DNA of 64,000 bases from Agromyces albus (GTDB taxonomy: Bacteria; Actinomycetota; Actinomycetes; Actinomycetales; Microbacteriaceae), in NCBI RefSeq assembly GCF_030815405.1, contig NZ_JAUSWX010000001.1, positions 620,001 to 684,000 on the forward strand, in the 5' to 3' direction. The notes under the pieces were generated by a model. It ran no database searches, was not told the origin of the DNA, and saw nothing but the letters and a program-made list of their open reading frames with translations. Positions 9,968-18,532 of this stretch are shown here, in pieces. The translations under genes and the position numbers were made by a program. Position 1 is the first letter of the stretch. Every line of letters begins with the position of its first letter.

Positions 9968-10582
9968 CTACTCGAGCTTGGAGATGTCGATTCCGGTGAT
10001 GGGCTCGCCCGCGGGCTCGTAGACGAGCGAGATCGCCCCCTTCGGGAAGACCGTGGGCGGCTCGACGAGCCTGAAGGCCGACGGCACGAGGCCGTCGGTC
10101 CAGAGCCGCTTGCCGGTGCCGAAGGTGATCGGGTAGACCCAGAGGTTCAGCCGGTCGACGAGGTGCTCCGCGAGCAGGGTCTTCACGAGGTCGCCGCTGC
10201 CGAAGACGTGGACCTCGTCGAAGCGGTCGCGGATCGCAGCCACCTCGGTCGCGACATCCGTCACCACCGTCGTTCCAGCCCAGCTGGGGTCGGTCAGCGT
10301 GCGCGACGCCACGAACTTCGGCACCGCGTTGAACTTGACAGCGATGGGATCATCGCCGGCGTTCGGCCAGTAAGCGGAGAAGATGTCGTAGGTCTTGCGG
10401 CCGAGCAGCAGCGCCTGGAGCCGATCGATGCCGGCGCCGATCGACTCACCCGACTCGTCGTCGAAGTACGCGCCCTGCCATCCGCCGAAGTCGAAGCCGC
10501 CTTCGCGATCCTCGTCGGGGGCGCCCGGCGCCTGGTACACCCCGTCGAGGGTGATGAAGAGGTCGACGGCGATGATTCCCAT
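9968..10582 (-). CDS. Dihydrofolate reductase family protein (RibD C-terminal fold)
   Basis: A 204-residue protein with the RibD C-terminal/DHFR-like fold: MGIIAVDLFITLDGVYQAPG at the start, LLLGRKTYDIFSAYWP in the middle and VHVFGSGDLVKTLL then GTGKRLW near the end. Members bind NADPH but most stand-alone ones have no known substrate and are not the essential folate enzyme. GAAGGAG lies six bases before the ATG. It is divergent from the carboxylesterase and shares its 120-base promoter region. Confidence 0.88.
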   Translation of the reverse strand: MGIIAVDLFITLDGVYQAPGAPDEDREGGFDFGGWQGAYFDDESGESIGAGIDRLQALLLGRKTYDIFSAYWPNAGDDPIAVKFNAVPKFVASRTLTDPSWAGTTVVTDVATEVAAIRDRFDEVHVFGSGDLVKTLLAEHLVDRLNLWVYPITFGTGKRLWTDGLVPSAFRLVEPPTVFPKGAISLVYEPAGEPITGIDISKLE

Positions 10583-10633
10583 GAGCTGCTCCTTCGCATG
10601 CGCAAGACGGCGGAATCGACATCCGCCTCCTTA

Positions 10634-10662
10634 CATATTTCGCGAGTTGCCTGAATTTTCAA
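10634..10662 (-). promoter_or_regulatory. Candidate promoter of the RibD-like gene
   Basis: Read on the minus strand, TTGAAA (10657-10662), a 17-base spacer and AATATG (10634-10639) form a sigma-70-like promoter, about 55 bases before the start codon. The local sequence is clearly AT-richer than its surroundings. The -10 match is only moderate. Confidence 0.45.
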
Positions 10663-10702
10663 GCCCTGTCGTGCAACCGGCAACCCGTGCTGCAATGGGC
10701 GA

Positions 10703-12310
10703 GTGGACAAGGGTGCGGAAGTCATCGCACCGAACCGCTCGCTCGACGAAAAGCTCGACGTTCAGGTCACTGGGGGAATGGTTCGCGGCGTACTCGAAGA
10801 CGGCCTGCTCGCCTGGCGCGGCATCCCGTATGCGGCGCCGCCCGTGGGGGAGTTGCGATTCGCGGCCCCGGCTCCGGTCGTGCCCTGGGAGGGCGTCCTC
10901 GACGGGTCCGAGTTCGGCCCGATCGCGCCGCAGCCGTTCTCGTATCGGCTCATCCGTCCACCTTCAGCCGTGGTCCCGAGTGACGAGGACTGCCTCACCG
11001 TCAACGTGCGGGCGCCGATCCGTGACGCGGCTTCCATGCTGTTGCCCGTGCTGGTCTTCATCCACGGCGGCGGCTACAGCGCAGGGTCGTCGCGCGACTT
11101 CTCGGGACAGGGCGAGGGATTCGTGCAGAGTAGGCGGATCGTATTCGTGAGCTTCAACTATCGGCTCGGGGCGCTCGGTTACCTCGACTTCACCGCCTAC
11201 TCGAGCGCGGAACGCCTGTTCGCGAACAACCTCGGACTGCGCGACCAGGTGGCGCTGCTGCACTGGGTGCAGGACAACATCAGCGGCTTCGGCGGAGACC
11301 CCGAGAACGTGACGGTGTTCGGCGAGTCCGCGGGCGGCAATGCCGTCACCACGCTTATGGCCACGCCTTCTGCGCGGGGGCTGTTCGCTCGCGCGATCGC
11401 GCAGAGCCCACCGCCCACCGCCGTCTACGGGCCGGCGGTGACCTCCCGCTGGGCGCAGGAGTACGTCGACATTCTGCGAGATGTCGTCGGTGCGCGTGAG
11501 ACAGTCGACGGCGACGCGGAAGCCGATGGGCGCGCGCTGCTCTCGCCGCAGCAGTTGCTGGCGGAGGCTCCGGTCGACGATCTGGTCGCGGCATCCGTCA
11601 CCCTGCAAGCGAGCATTCCGGATGCCTACCCCGGCGCGTTCTGCTTCGCGCCGGTCGTCGACGGGGAGTTCCTGCCGGAATTGCCGATTCGGGCGATCCG
11701 CGACGGCCGTGCTCATCGAGTGCCGCTCATCATCGGGACGAACGATCGCGAGGGCTCGATCTTCCGCGGCCGCGTCGACATCCTGCCGCGCACGCCCGAG
11801 CGGATCGACGCGTTATTCGAACGCGCGCCCGTCAGCTCGCAACAGGCGATGCGCGACGCCTATCCCGGTCTGCCCGGGCTGCGAGCAGGCGCCGACTTCG
11901 GCGGTGACTACGGCTTCTGGTACCCGAGCACCCGGGTGGCGGACTTCCACTCGCGGTACGCGCCCGTCTGGTCGTACCGCTTCGACATGGCGCCGCGCCT
12001 GCTCGAGATCCTCGGCCTCAACGCAACGCACGGGATCGAGATGTTCACCCTGTTCGACAGCACGGAGGAGCCGCTCGCCCGCATCATGACGTCGCTCGGC
12101 GGGCAGGAGGCCTACGCGGCGGCCGGCGAGCGGATGCGCGCGCTCTGGCTGCAGTTCGCCGAAGACGGGATCCCGGCCGAGACGTGGCCGCGCTACGAGG
12201 AACGTACGAGGTCCACGCTCATCGTCGACGCCGAGGATCGCATCGAATCAGACCCGCGGCGCGAACGACGGCGGGCCTGGAACCGGTTCATCCCGTCACT
12301 GGCGGGCTGA
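10703..12310 (+). CDS. Type-B carboxylesterase
   Basis: A 535-residue carboxylesterase/lipase of the COesterase family, without signal peptide. The nucleophile is Ser209 in FGESAGG; the oxyanion loop is FIHGGGYSAGS; the family marker EDCLTVNVRAP and an internal acidic residue in NDREGS region are present, and the catalytic His is likely in NATHGIEM near residue 437. It hydrolyses carboxylic esters; whether it acts on acetyl or feruloyl esters of plant glycans cannot be told. Start GTG 10703 gives the family's usual N-terminus (VTGGMVRGVL, RGIPYAAPPVGELRF). It is divergent from the RibD-like gene. Confidence 0.88.
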   Translation: MDKGAEVIAPNRSLDEKLDVQVTGGMVRGVLEDGLLAWRGIPYAAPPVGELRFAAPAPVVPWEGVLDGSEFGPIAPQPFSYRLIRPPSAVVPSDEDCLTVNVRAPIRDAASMLLPVLVFIHGGGYSAGSSRDFSGQGEGFVQSRRIVFVSFNYRLGALGYLDFTAYSSAERLFANNLGLRDQVALLHWVQDNISGFGGDPENVTVFGESAGGNAVTTLMATPSARGLFARAIAQSPPPTAVYGPAVTSRWAQEYVDILRDVVGARETVDGDAEADGRALLSPQQLLAEAPVDDLVAASVTLQASIPDAYPGAFCFAPVVDGEFLPELPIRAIRDGRAHRVPLIIGTNDREGSIFRGRVDILPRTPERIDALFERAPVSSQQAMRDAYPGLPGLRAGADFGGDYGFWYPSTRVADFHSRYAPVWSYRFDMAPRLLEILGLNATHGIEMFTLFDSTEEPLARIMTSLGGQEAYAAAGERMRALWLQFAEDGIPAETWPRYEERTRSTLIVDAEDRIESDPRRERRRAWNRFIPSLAG

Positions 12311-12407
12311 CGCTGCGAGCCGACGTCGTCTCGGCGAGAGTCCGACCTGTACGCTCGGGACCGGTCCCGCCGCCGATCGGCGGACGGTGAGGGAGACCGC
12401 GATTCAT

Positions 12408-12974
12408 ATGTCGTCGGTGTGGGAGCGCTACGGTGTCGTCATCTCGGCGACCGTCCTGCTCGGCCTGCCCCTCGGTGCGCTCGTGGTCTTCTGGCTGGTG
12501 CGGCGTCGAATCAGACGTGGCTGGTCGCCGGCGTGGGCTTGGCGCGCGACGGTGGCCGAGGTCTGCCTCGTCGTGGGCACGGCGCCCTGGGTGTGGATGA
12601 TCATGACTCCGACATCCGGCCCTCACAGCCTTCAGCTCATCCCACTGCATGATCTGCAGGCTGTGCTCACGGGGGACGACAGCGTCGTGCAGGTGATCGG
12701 GAACCTCCTGGCCTTCGCCGCGCTCGGATTCGTTCTCCCGATCCGATTCCGCCTCGCGGAGGCCAGGTGGGTTCCGGGCGTGGTCGCGGTCGTGGTCGCC
12801 AGCTCGTCGCTGCTCGTCGAGGTGCTGCAGTTCACACTGCAGCTCGGCCGGGTGTCATCAGTCGACGACCTCCTGCTGAACACGGTCGGGGCAGTTCTCG
12901 CGGCCCTCGCTTCGATGCGATGGTGGCGGTCACGCGCCGACTGCGCTGCGAGCCCGAGCCCGCTACCAGGGTGA
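12408..12974 (+). CDS. VanZ-like membrane protein
   Basis: A 188-residue membrane protein of the VanZ family. Four hydrophobic segments are seen (about residues 8-30, 50-68, 95-112 and 120-140, with a last short one near 155-175), and the VanZ core pattern VIGNLLAFAALGFVLPI followed by SSLLVEVLQFTLQLGRVSSVDDLLLNTVGAVLA is clear. VanZ relatives are linked to low-level glycopeptide resistance but most have unknown roles. ATG 12408 is preceded by GAGGGAG at a long spacing; an in-frame GTG at 12387 is the alternative. The 3' end overlaps the convergent cupin gene by 12 bases. Confidence 0.82.
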   Translation: MSSVWERYGVVISATVLLGLPLGALVVFWLVRRRIRRGWSPAWAWRATVAEVCLVVGTAPWVWMIMTPTSGPHSLQLIPLHDLQAVLTGDDSVVQVIGNLLAFAALGFVLPIRFRLAEARWVPGVVAVVVASSSLLVEVLQFTLQLGRVSSVDDLLLNTVGAVLAALASMRWWRSRADCAASPSPLPG

Positions 12975-13391
12975 CGGGCGGTCGTTGTCGCGCTGGCTGT
13001 CGTCGGGGAGGTGCGGCAGCTCGGATCCGCCCGCGCGGATGCACAGCCACCGCAGTTGCTCTGGACTGTCGGGGATGCACCGCCACGTGCGCCAGACGCC
13101 CTGACCGACTCGCACGACGGCGCCGGGACCGACGTCGACGACATCCTCGTCCAGACCCATCTGCCCACGTCCGGCGAGGAACACGTAGAGCTCCTCGATG
13201 CGAGCGTGCGTGTGCCAGTATCCTGCTTGCTCGCCCGGCTCATACGCGTTCGCAGTCATGCCGATGTACTGCATCGTCAGGTCATGATCGACGACCCGTC
13301 GACCGTCACGCGAAGTGTCGGGGCGGAAGCCGCCGTAGTGCTCCCGCCACTCGTCGGGCCCGCCCATCTCCAACACCTCGTAGTCGCTCAC
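12963..13391 (-). CDS. Cupin-domain protein
   Basis: A 142-residue single-domain cupin. Motif 1 is seen as GYWHTHARIEELYVFLAGRGQMGLD and motif 2 as VDVGPGAVVRVGQGVWRTWR, where the usual second His is replaced, so metal binding may be incomplete. Substrate unknown. It is monocistronic, convergent with the VanZ-like gene and separated from the GH59 gene by a terminator hairpin. Confidence 0.8.
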   Translation of the reverse strand: MSDYEVLEMGGPDEWREHYGGFRPDTSRDGRRVVDHDLTMQYIGMTANAYEPGEQAGYWHTHARIEELYVFLAGRGQMGLDEDVVDVGPGAVVRVGQGVWRTWRCIPDSPEQLRWLCIRAGGSELPHLPDDSQRDNDRPSPW

Positions 13392-13419
13392 GACGTCACT
13401 GTAGCGGGCCGAGCAAGGA

Positions 13420-13456
13420 GAGCGGATGCCGCGGGCGCTCGCCGCGGCATCCGCTC
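13420..13456 (-). terminator. Terminator of the GH59 gene
   Basis: GAGCGGATGCCGCGG (13420-13434) and CCGCGGCATCCGCTC (13442-13456) form a perfect 15-bp stem with a 7-base loop, five bases beyond the GH59 stop on the minus strand. No T-run. Confidence 0.75.
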
Positions 13457-13460
13457 GGCC

Positions 13461-16214
13461 TCACTTCAACACGTCCACACCGTCGAGGGTGAAGGTGCCG
13501 CTCACGACGGTGACCGCGATCGTATGCTCACCGCTTCCGAGGCCGCGCACCCAGTGCGACGTCTGCCGCACACCGGTCGCGCCCACCGTCACTCGCGTCG
13601 GCGGCGCGCCGTCGACGGAGACGTCGATCGTCGCGGCAGCCGTCGCGCCGAAGAGGTTGATCCCGCTCCCGCTGAAGGGCAGGGAGACGGATGCTCCGGC
13701 CGCGAGCTCGTGGTTCGTGCGGTTGTAGTGCGCGAACCCGACCTGGCGGAACGTGACCGGCCCGCTGTACGCGAGCGACGCCACCGTGTCGTCGAGTTTC
13801 TCGGACTGCCACGCGAGCCCGTCGACCGGGGTGATCGCGAGGTCGTCCCAGTTCGTCTCGTAGTATCCCGAGACGAGTGAGACGCGGCCCGTCATGACCG
13901 GGCTCACCGAGGTGTCTGTCCAGGTCGTGAGCTCGGTGCCGTCGACCGACGGCGTGAGGGCGTTCTCCGCCGCCGTGAGCGAGATCCGGTGCCACGCCCC
14001 GGCGTCGAAGTCGGCGATGGTGCCGGATGCCACGACGGCGTCGCGCTTGCGAAGCTCCCACGCGCCGCCCGGTGAGACTCGCACCGCATAGGCCGCGAGG
14101 TCGGAACCCTGCGTCACCACCTGCCGCACCCCGAGGCCGGCGAAGTTCGCCAGCGTGGCATCCTTCACCTCGGTGTCGAACTTCACATCGACGGCCGCGG
14201 TGTAGTTCGCCCACGTGTGGTCGCCGAGGATCGTCGCGGGTGCGTCGGTCGACAGCTTGTTCTGGCTTCCGTCGCCCCAGACGTTCCAGGTGTAGGGCCG
14301 GTTGTCGGCGGTGATGCGTTGCTGCAGCACGTTGTCGTGCCCGGCTTCGGCGGAGCTCACCACCTCGAAGGCGCCGTTCTGGTCGGCCGTGTAGCGGGGC
14401 GTGCCGCCGCGACGGTCGAGGTACGACATGCTCACGCCGCCGACGTCTTCAGCGGGGTAGTCCGCGTATTCGAAGTCGTCGGTGTAGGGCAATTCCAGCG
14501 GGCTGTTCTCGGCGGTCGAGGCGTATTCGCCGCTCGCGTACTCCGTCGTCGTGTCGGTGAGCCCGTCGGCGAGCGACGAGATCGTGAGGATCGAGTACGG
14601 CGCGACCTCGACCCTGTAGACGACGTAGCTCGTGCCGTCGGCGCCGGCCTCGGTGCGCACCGGCTTGATGTAGCCGATGTTCTGGAAGTAGTCGGCATCG
14701 TAGGCCTCGCCGGACTCCGGGCCCGTCGTCTCCCACAGGTGCAGGGGCGTGTTCTTGGTGACCCCCAGATCGGCGACCTTGACCTCGAAGTGGCGGGGCT
14801 TGGCGGTGTTGTTCGCGTGCACCTGGGTGAAGTCGGGCTTGTGCGCCCCGCGGCCCGGGGCGTCGGCCGCGGCCGGGTCGAGCGGTTCGCGCAGTGTCAG
14901 CACGGTGCGGGTGCTCGATCCGACGGCGGTGCCGCCGTCGGCGAACGTGCCGTCGCCGCCACTCGCGCCCTCGATGTATTCCCAGCCCTGGTCGATGAAC
15001 TGCATGAAGTGGCGCACCAGGACGATGCCGACGCCGCCCTCGTAGTAGCCCGACCATGGGTCGGAGGCACGGATCAGGTGCTTCGGCGAGTACGACGAGC
15101 CCTCGTACAGGGCGCTCACCGCCGGCTGGAAGAGGAACGAGGTCATGTGCGCGGGGTTCGCGCCCGACCCCGACCACTTGTATGCGTTGATGAACCGGTC
15201 GGCGATGTCGACCGCGCCGACCGTGCCGCCGATGCCGCCCATGTCGGGCTGCGCGGTGAGCCGGTACTCGGGGTCGATCATCGGGGCCACGCCCTCGGAG
15301 TAGATGACCTCCTTGCCGAACTCTTTGTTGAGCCGGGTCAGGTTGGGGCCGCCGCCGATCGTGTAGTGGATGCCGATCGCATCGACCTGCTCAAGAGCCT
15401 CGGGGCTCGCGAGGATCGCTCCCGCGACGCCCTCGCCGTTCCGGTAGGAGTCGAGCGCGACGATCTCGATGTCGCCGTAGTCGTATCGGGCGTCGGATGC
15501 CGCTGCGTCGGCCTCGAGGCGCGTGGCGACCTCGATCGTCCACGCGAGCTCGCTCGCGATGTACTTGGCGTTCACCTCGTTCTGCGACGGGCTGATGTAG
15601 TCGAACTTCACGCCGTAGGTGTCGTATGCGGCGTCGATGGTCTCCTTGTACCACTGATACCGCGCATCGGTCTGGTTCCCCGTCCACGACGGCTCGGCCC
15701 ACCGCAGCGCCTCGACCTTGAGGTCGCGGTTGATCGTCTTCGCGTCGGCGATCAGCCGGAATCCGGCGCCGCGCAGCACGTTGGCCGGCTCGTCGGCGCT
15801 GCGCTTGGTCGCGGGCTCCGCGCCCGACGACGTGTTCACGTCGGCGCCGAGCTCGACCTTGATGTGCATCAATCCCGCGCCGGTGTCGGTGTTGAACAGC
15901 ATGTTCAGAATCCGCCAGTACGCCTCGGGGTTCTCCTCGCGATAGTCGAGCAGCAGCCGCGACGTGTTGTTGCACGACACCGAGCCGAACCCGCCGAACA
16001 CGTTGAACGCGCTCCCGTCGGGCGCACGTTCGACGTCGTCGCCGTCGACGATGAGCTCCTTCCAGTCGACGGAGTCGTCACCGAACTCGAGCTTCGGGGG
16101 CTCCGAGCCACTCGTGTCGAGCGCGATCGCCGACGGCGCCGCTGCGAGCGACGCAGCGATCAGCGCCCCTGCGGCGGCGGTGGCGGCGAGCCTCCACCTG
16201 GATTTCTGAGTCAT
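13461..16214 (-). CDS. Secreted GH59 beta-galactosidase-like protein
   Basis: A 917-residue secreted protein with a Sec signal peptide (residues 1-31, ending PSAIALD). Residues about 70-400 resemble GH59, the family of animal galactocerebrosidase: FGGFGSVSCNNTSRLLLDY, an acid/base Glu213 in SPSQNEVNAKY and a nucleophile Glu307 in VIYSEGVAPM. A beta-sandwich follows, then two carbohydrate-binding-like regions (a LamG-type module about 575-770 and a C-terminal beta-sandwich about 780-917 without a known name). Family knowledge gives retaining beta-galactosidase action; a plant galactan or arabinogalactan side chain is the inferred substrate, given the GH127/GH30 neighbours. GAAAGGA lies seven bases before the ATG and overlaps a palindromic operator. 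It has its own terminator. Confidence 0.85.
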   Translation of the reverse strand: MTQKSRWRLAATAAAGALIAASLAAAPSAIALDTSGSEPPKLEFGDDSVDWKELIVDGDDVERAPDGSAFNVFGGFGSVSCNNTSRLLLDYREENPEAYWRILNMLFNTDTGAGLMHIKVELGADVNTSSGAEPATKRSADEPANVLRGAGFRLIADAKTINRDLKVEALRWAEPSWTGNQTDARYQWYKETIDAAYDTYGVKFDYISPSQNEVNAKYIASELAWTIEVATRLEADAAASDARYDYGDIEIVALDSYRNGEGVAGAILASPEALEQVDAIGIHYTIGGGPNLTRLNKEFGKEVIYSEGVAPMIDPEYRLTAQPDMGGIGGTVGAVDIADRFINAYKWSGSGANPAHMTSFLFQPAVSALYEGSSYSPKHLIRASDPWSGYYEGGVGIVLVRHFMQFIDQGWEYIEGASGGDGTFADGGTAVGSSTRTVLTLREPLDPAAADAPGRGAHKPDFTQVHANNTAKPRHFEVKVADLGVTKNTPLHLWETTGPESGEAYDADYFQNIGYIKPVRTEAGADGTSYVVYRVEVAPYSILTISSLADGLTDTTTEYASGEYASTAENSPLELPYTDDFEYADYPAEDVGGVSMSYLDRRGGTPRYTADQNGAFEVVSSAEAGHDNVLQQRITADNRPYTWNVWGDGSQNKLSTDAPATILGDHTWANYTAAVDVKFDTEVKDATLANFAGLGVRQVVTQGSDLAAYAVRVSPGGAWELRKRDAVVASGTIADFDAGAWHRISLTAAENALTPSVDGTELTTWTDTSVSPVMTGRVSLVSGYYETNWDDLAITPVDGLAWQSEKLDDTVASLAYSGPVTFRQVGFAHYNRTNHELAAGASVSLPFSGSGINLFGATAAATIDVSVDGAPPTRVTVGATGVRQTSHWVRGLGSGEHTIAVTVVSGTFTLDGVDVLK

Positions 16215-16222
16215 GCGGGATT

Positions 16223-16240
16223 CCTTTCAACGTTGAAGGG
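16223..16240 (-). promoter_or_regulatory. LacI-type operator over the GH59 ribosome site
   Basis: CCTTTCAACGTTGAAGGG is an 18-bp palindrome with one mismatched pair, centred on CG as in LacI-family sites. It overlaps the GAAAGGA ribosome site of the GH59 gene. The half-site differs from all other operators here. A second, weaker inverted repeat, GAACG-CATT-CGTTC, lies at 16331-16344 in the same gap. Confidence 0.6.
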
Positions 16241-16388
16241 AGCGTGGATGCCTCGATCAGCAATGACCTGGGCGATCCAGACCTACGCGACGCGAACGTA
16301 TCGACCCGCGAACAGGGCGCACAACGAAAGGAACGCATTCGTTCGCACTCGAGCCCAAGCGAACATCGGCCGGCTCAGGCCGTCGGGC

Positions 16389-18332
16389 TCATCCGCCCGA
16401 GACCGGTATCCACACCCGCATCGTCGAAGGGCCCCGATTCGCCCAGTCCTTGTACGGTCGCATCTTCGCGGTGAACGGCTCGCCGAGTTCTGCAGCGGCG
16501 GCCTGATACGGCCAGTCGTCTTCGGGTGCCGTGCGACGGCGGAGGCGCACGATCGCGCCGTCGAAGTCATCGACGGGGGAGAAGTCGGGGTCGAGCTCCA
16601 CGTGCTCGACATCGATGCCCTGGGGCAGGTCCACATCCTCGAGCGCGAGCACGAGCGGACCGCGCTCCACGGCGGACTGGCCGCGCACCGCGTCGATGCG
16701 CGGATGGGCGCGGCTGAAACGCGGCTCCATGGGGAGGCGGAGCTCGATCACGTCGCCCACCGAGAGGCTGCGCTCGACGGTGAAGACCGAATCGGTCGCC
16801 AGGGTCGTGACGCCGGCGATCGCGACCTCGGCGCGACCCAGGGCCCACCCGGGGATCCGCAGCGAGACGGGCACGGGCCGTTCAGGGGCATCCACCACGA
16901 CGACACGCACCGCGTGCGGGTACTCGCTCTCGATGCGGATCGCGATGCGCTCGCCGTCATCGAGGGTCGTGTCGACGGTGTACGAGCCGTACTGGTGCAG
17001 CTGCACTCCTGCGCCGTCGGTCGTCGCGAAGTACCCGGCCGCAGATGCCAGGGTGCGGGCGACGTTCGTCGGGCAGCACGACACTTCGAACCACGGCGCT
17101 CGCATGCTCGCCTCAGCCCGCTCGCTCAGTTCGTCGTCGGTGGTCGCCGCCCCTGCAGCGCGCTGGTGCAGCGTGTTCGCGTAGTAGAACGCCCGCCCGT
17201 CGGCTCGCGGCGACACGAGCACGGCGTTCAGCAGCGTCCGCTCGATCTGGTCGGCGTAGCGGGCGTCGCCCGTCTGCACGAGCAGCCGCCAGCTGAGCAT
17301 GACCGACGCGATCGCGGCGCAGGTCTCGGCGTAGGCGCGGTCGGACGGCAGCTCGAAGTCGTCGCCGAACTCCTCGTTCTGGTGGTGCGCGCCGACCCCG
17401 CCGGTGAGGTAGCTGCGGCGCGCGATCGTGCGCAGGTACTGCGATTCGACAGCGGCGAGCAATTCGTCGTCGCCCGTCTCGACGGCGACGTCCACGGCGC
17501 CCGCGGAGAGGTAGAGCGCTCGCACCGCGTGCCCGCGCAGCACCTCGGCATCGCGCACCGGCACATCGTCCTGGAAGTACTCATGCCCCTGGAAGAGCGT
17601 CGTGCCGAGCGTGCCGTGCCCGCGCCGTTCGACGAACAGCCGGGCCAGTTCCAGGTACCGGGGTTCGCCGGTCGCGCGGCCGAACTCGGCGAGGGCGACC
17701 TCGATCTCGGGATGCCCGCACACCGCCGGCCGGCCCCCCGGACCGAACTCGGTATGGAGGTGGTCGGCAAGGCGGCGCGCGATCGCGGGCAATTCGTCGT
17801 CGTGGCCCGTGCGGAGCCGAGCGACGGCGGCCTGGATGAGGTGGCCGTGGCAGTACAGCTCGTGGCCCCATTCAAGGTCGCTGTAGCGGGCGCGCTGTCC
17901 GGCGTGCCCGAAGCTCGTGTGGAGGTATCCGTCGTCGTCCTGCGCTGCGGCGACGCGCGACACGATCCCGCGGTAGCGCTCGTCGAGCACGGCATCCGGT
18001 CGTCGCCCGAGTTCCCAGGCCATCGCCTCGAGGAGCTTGTACACCTCGGAATCGACGAACTCGATACCCGCGTGGCTGCCAGAAGCGATGCCGGCGACGC
18101 GATCGAAGTTCGCGATCCAGCCGATGCGCTCCATCCAGCCGAGGCAGTGGTCGACGATGACGCCCGCATTCAGCTCCTGCATCCGGGCCCAGAGGCCACC
18201 CGTGATCTTCACTTCGCCGACTCCGAGCGGGCGGAGCGCCCCGCGCGACGGCGCGATCGGCCCACCGCGTCTGGTCGAGACGGAGGCGAGATGTGGGGAG
18301 GCGGTGCTGTTCACGGCGGTGTGCGTCCTCAT
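16389..18332 (-). CDS. GH127 beta-L-arabinofuranosidase
   Basis: A 647-residue cytosolic enzyme of GH127, removing terminal beta-L-arabinofuranose by a cysteine nucleophile with zinc. The zinc and catalytic set seen here is Glu336 and Cys338 (YAETCAAI) with Cys419-Cys420 (SCCPTNVAR); the Bifidobacterium longum HypBA1 set is Glu338, Cys340, Cys417 and Cys418. An (alpha/alpha) barrel fills residues 35-450 and beta-sandwich parts follow. No signal peptide, so it acts on imported oligosaccharides. The first 30 residues are not conserved-looking and ATG 18332 has no ribosome site; the true start could be internal. A LacI operator and promoter lie just upstream, shared with the divergent lacI gene. 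Confidence 0.92.
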   Translation of the reverse strand: MRTHTAVNSTASPHLASVSTRRGGPIAPSRGALRPLGVGEVKITGGLWARMQELNAGVIVDHCLGWMERIGWIANFDRVAGIASGSHAGIEFVDSEVYKLLEAMAWELGRRPDAVLDERYRGIVSRVAAAQDDDGYLHTSFGHAGQRARYSDLEWGHELYCHGHLIQAAVARLRTGHDDELPAIARRLADHLHTEFGPGGRPAVCGHPEIEVALAEFGRATGEPRYLELARLFVERRGHGTLGTTLFQGHEYFQDDVPVRDAEVLRGHAVRALYLSAGAVDVAVETGDDELLAAVESQYLRTIARRSYLTGGVGAHHQNEEFGDDFELPSDRAYAETCAAIASVMLSWRLLVQTGDARYADQIERTLLNAVLVSPRADGRAFYYANTLHQRAAGAATTDDELSERAEASMRAPWFEVSCCPTNVARTLASAAGYFATTDGAGVQLHQYGSYTVDTTLDDGERIAIRIESEYPHAVRVVVVDAPERPVPVSLRIPGWALGRAEVAIAGVTTLATDSVFTVERSLSVGDVIELRLPMEPRFSRAHPRIDAVRGQSAVERGPLVLALEDVDLPQGIDVEHVELDPDFSPVDDFDGAIVRLRRRTAPEDDWPYQAAAAELGEPFTAKMRPYKDWANRGPSTMRVWIPVSGG

Positions 18333-18370
18333 CGTTCGTGCGAATCAGGTGTTCCGGGAGACTTGCAATG

Positions 18371-18415
18371 TCGAACCGGTTCGATTACCGTAGCGTCTCA
18401 TCCACACGGATTCAA
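18371..18415 (-). promoter_or_regulatory. GH127 promoter with LacI operator
   Basis: On the minus strand TTGAAT (18410-18415), 17 bases, and TACGGT (18387-18392) form a good promoter. The perfect palindrome TCGAACCGGTTCGA (18371-18384) follows directly, where bound repressor would block initiation. Confidence 0.7.
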
Positions 18416-18482
18416 GACGTTCGTTCGACGGCCAGATGCGGGAATTCCCGCGTTCGACGACACGGTATGGCTCGGAATCCGG

Positions 18483-18515
18483 CATAATCCGATGAGAATC
18501 ATCGAATCGGTTCGA
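18483..18515 (+). promoter_or_regulatory. lacI promoter -10 and autoregulatory operator
   Basis: CATAAT (18483-18488) is a good -10; no clear -35 is seen. TCGAATCGGTTCGA (18502-18515), one base off the perfect palindrome used at the other three sites, lies between it and the lacI start, so the repressor likely controls itself with a somewhat weaker site. Confidence 0.65.
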
Positions 18516-18532
18516 AGAAGAACGGGACGAGA

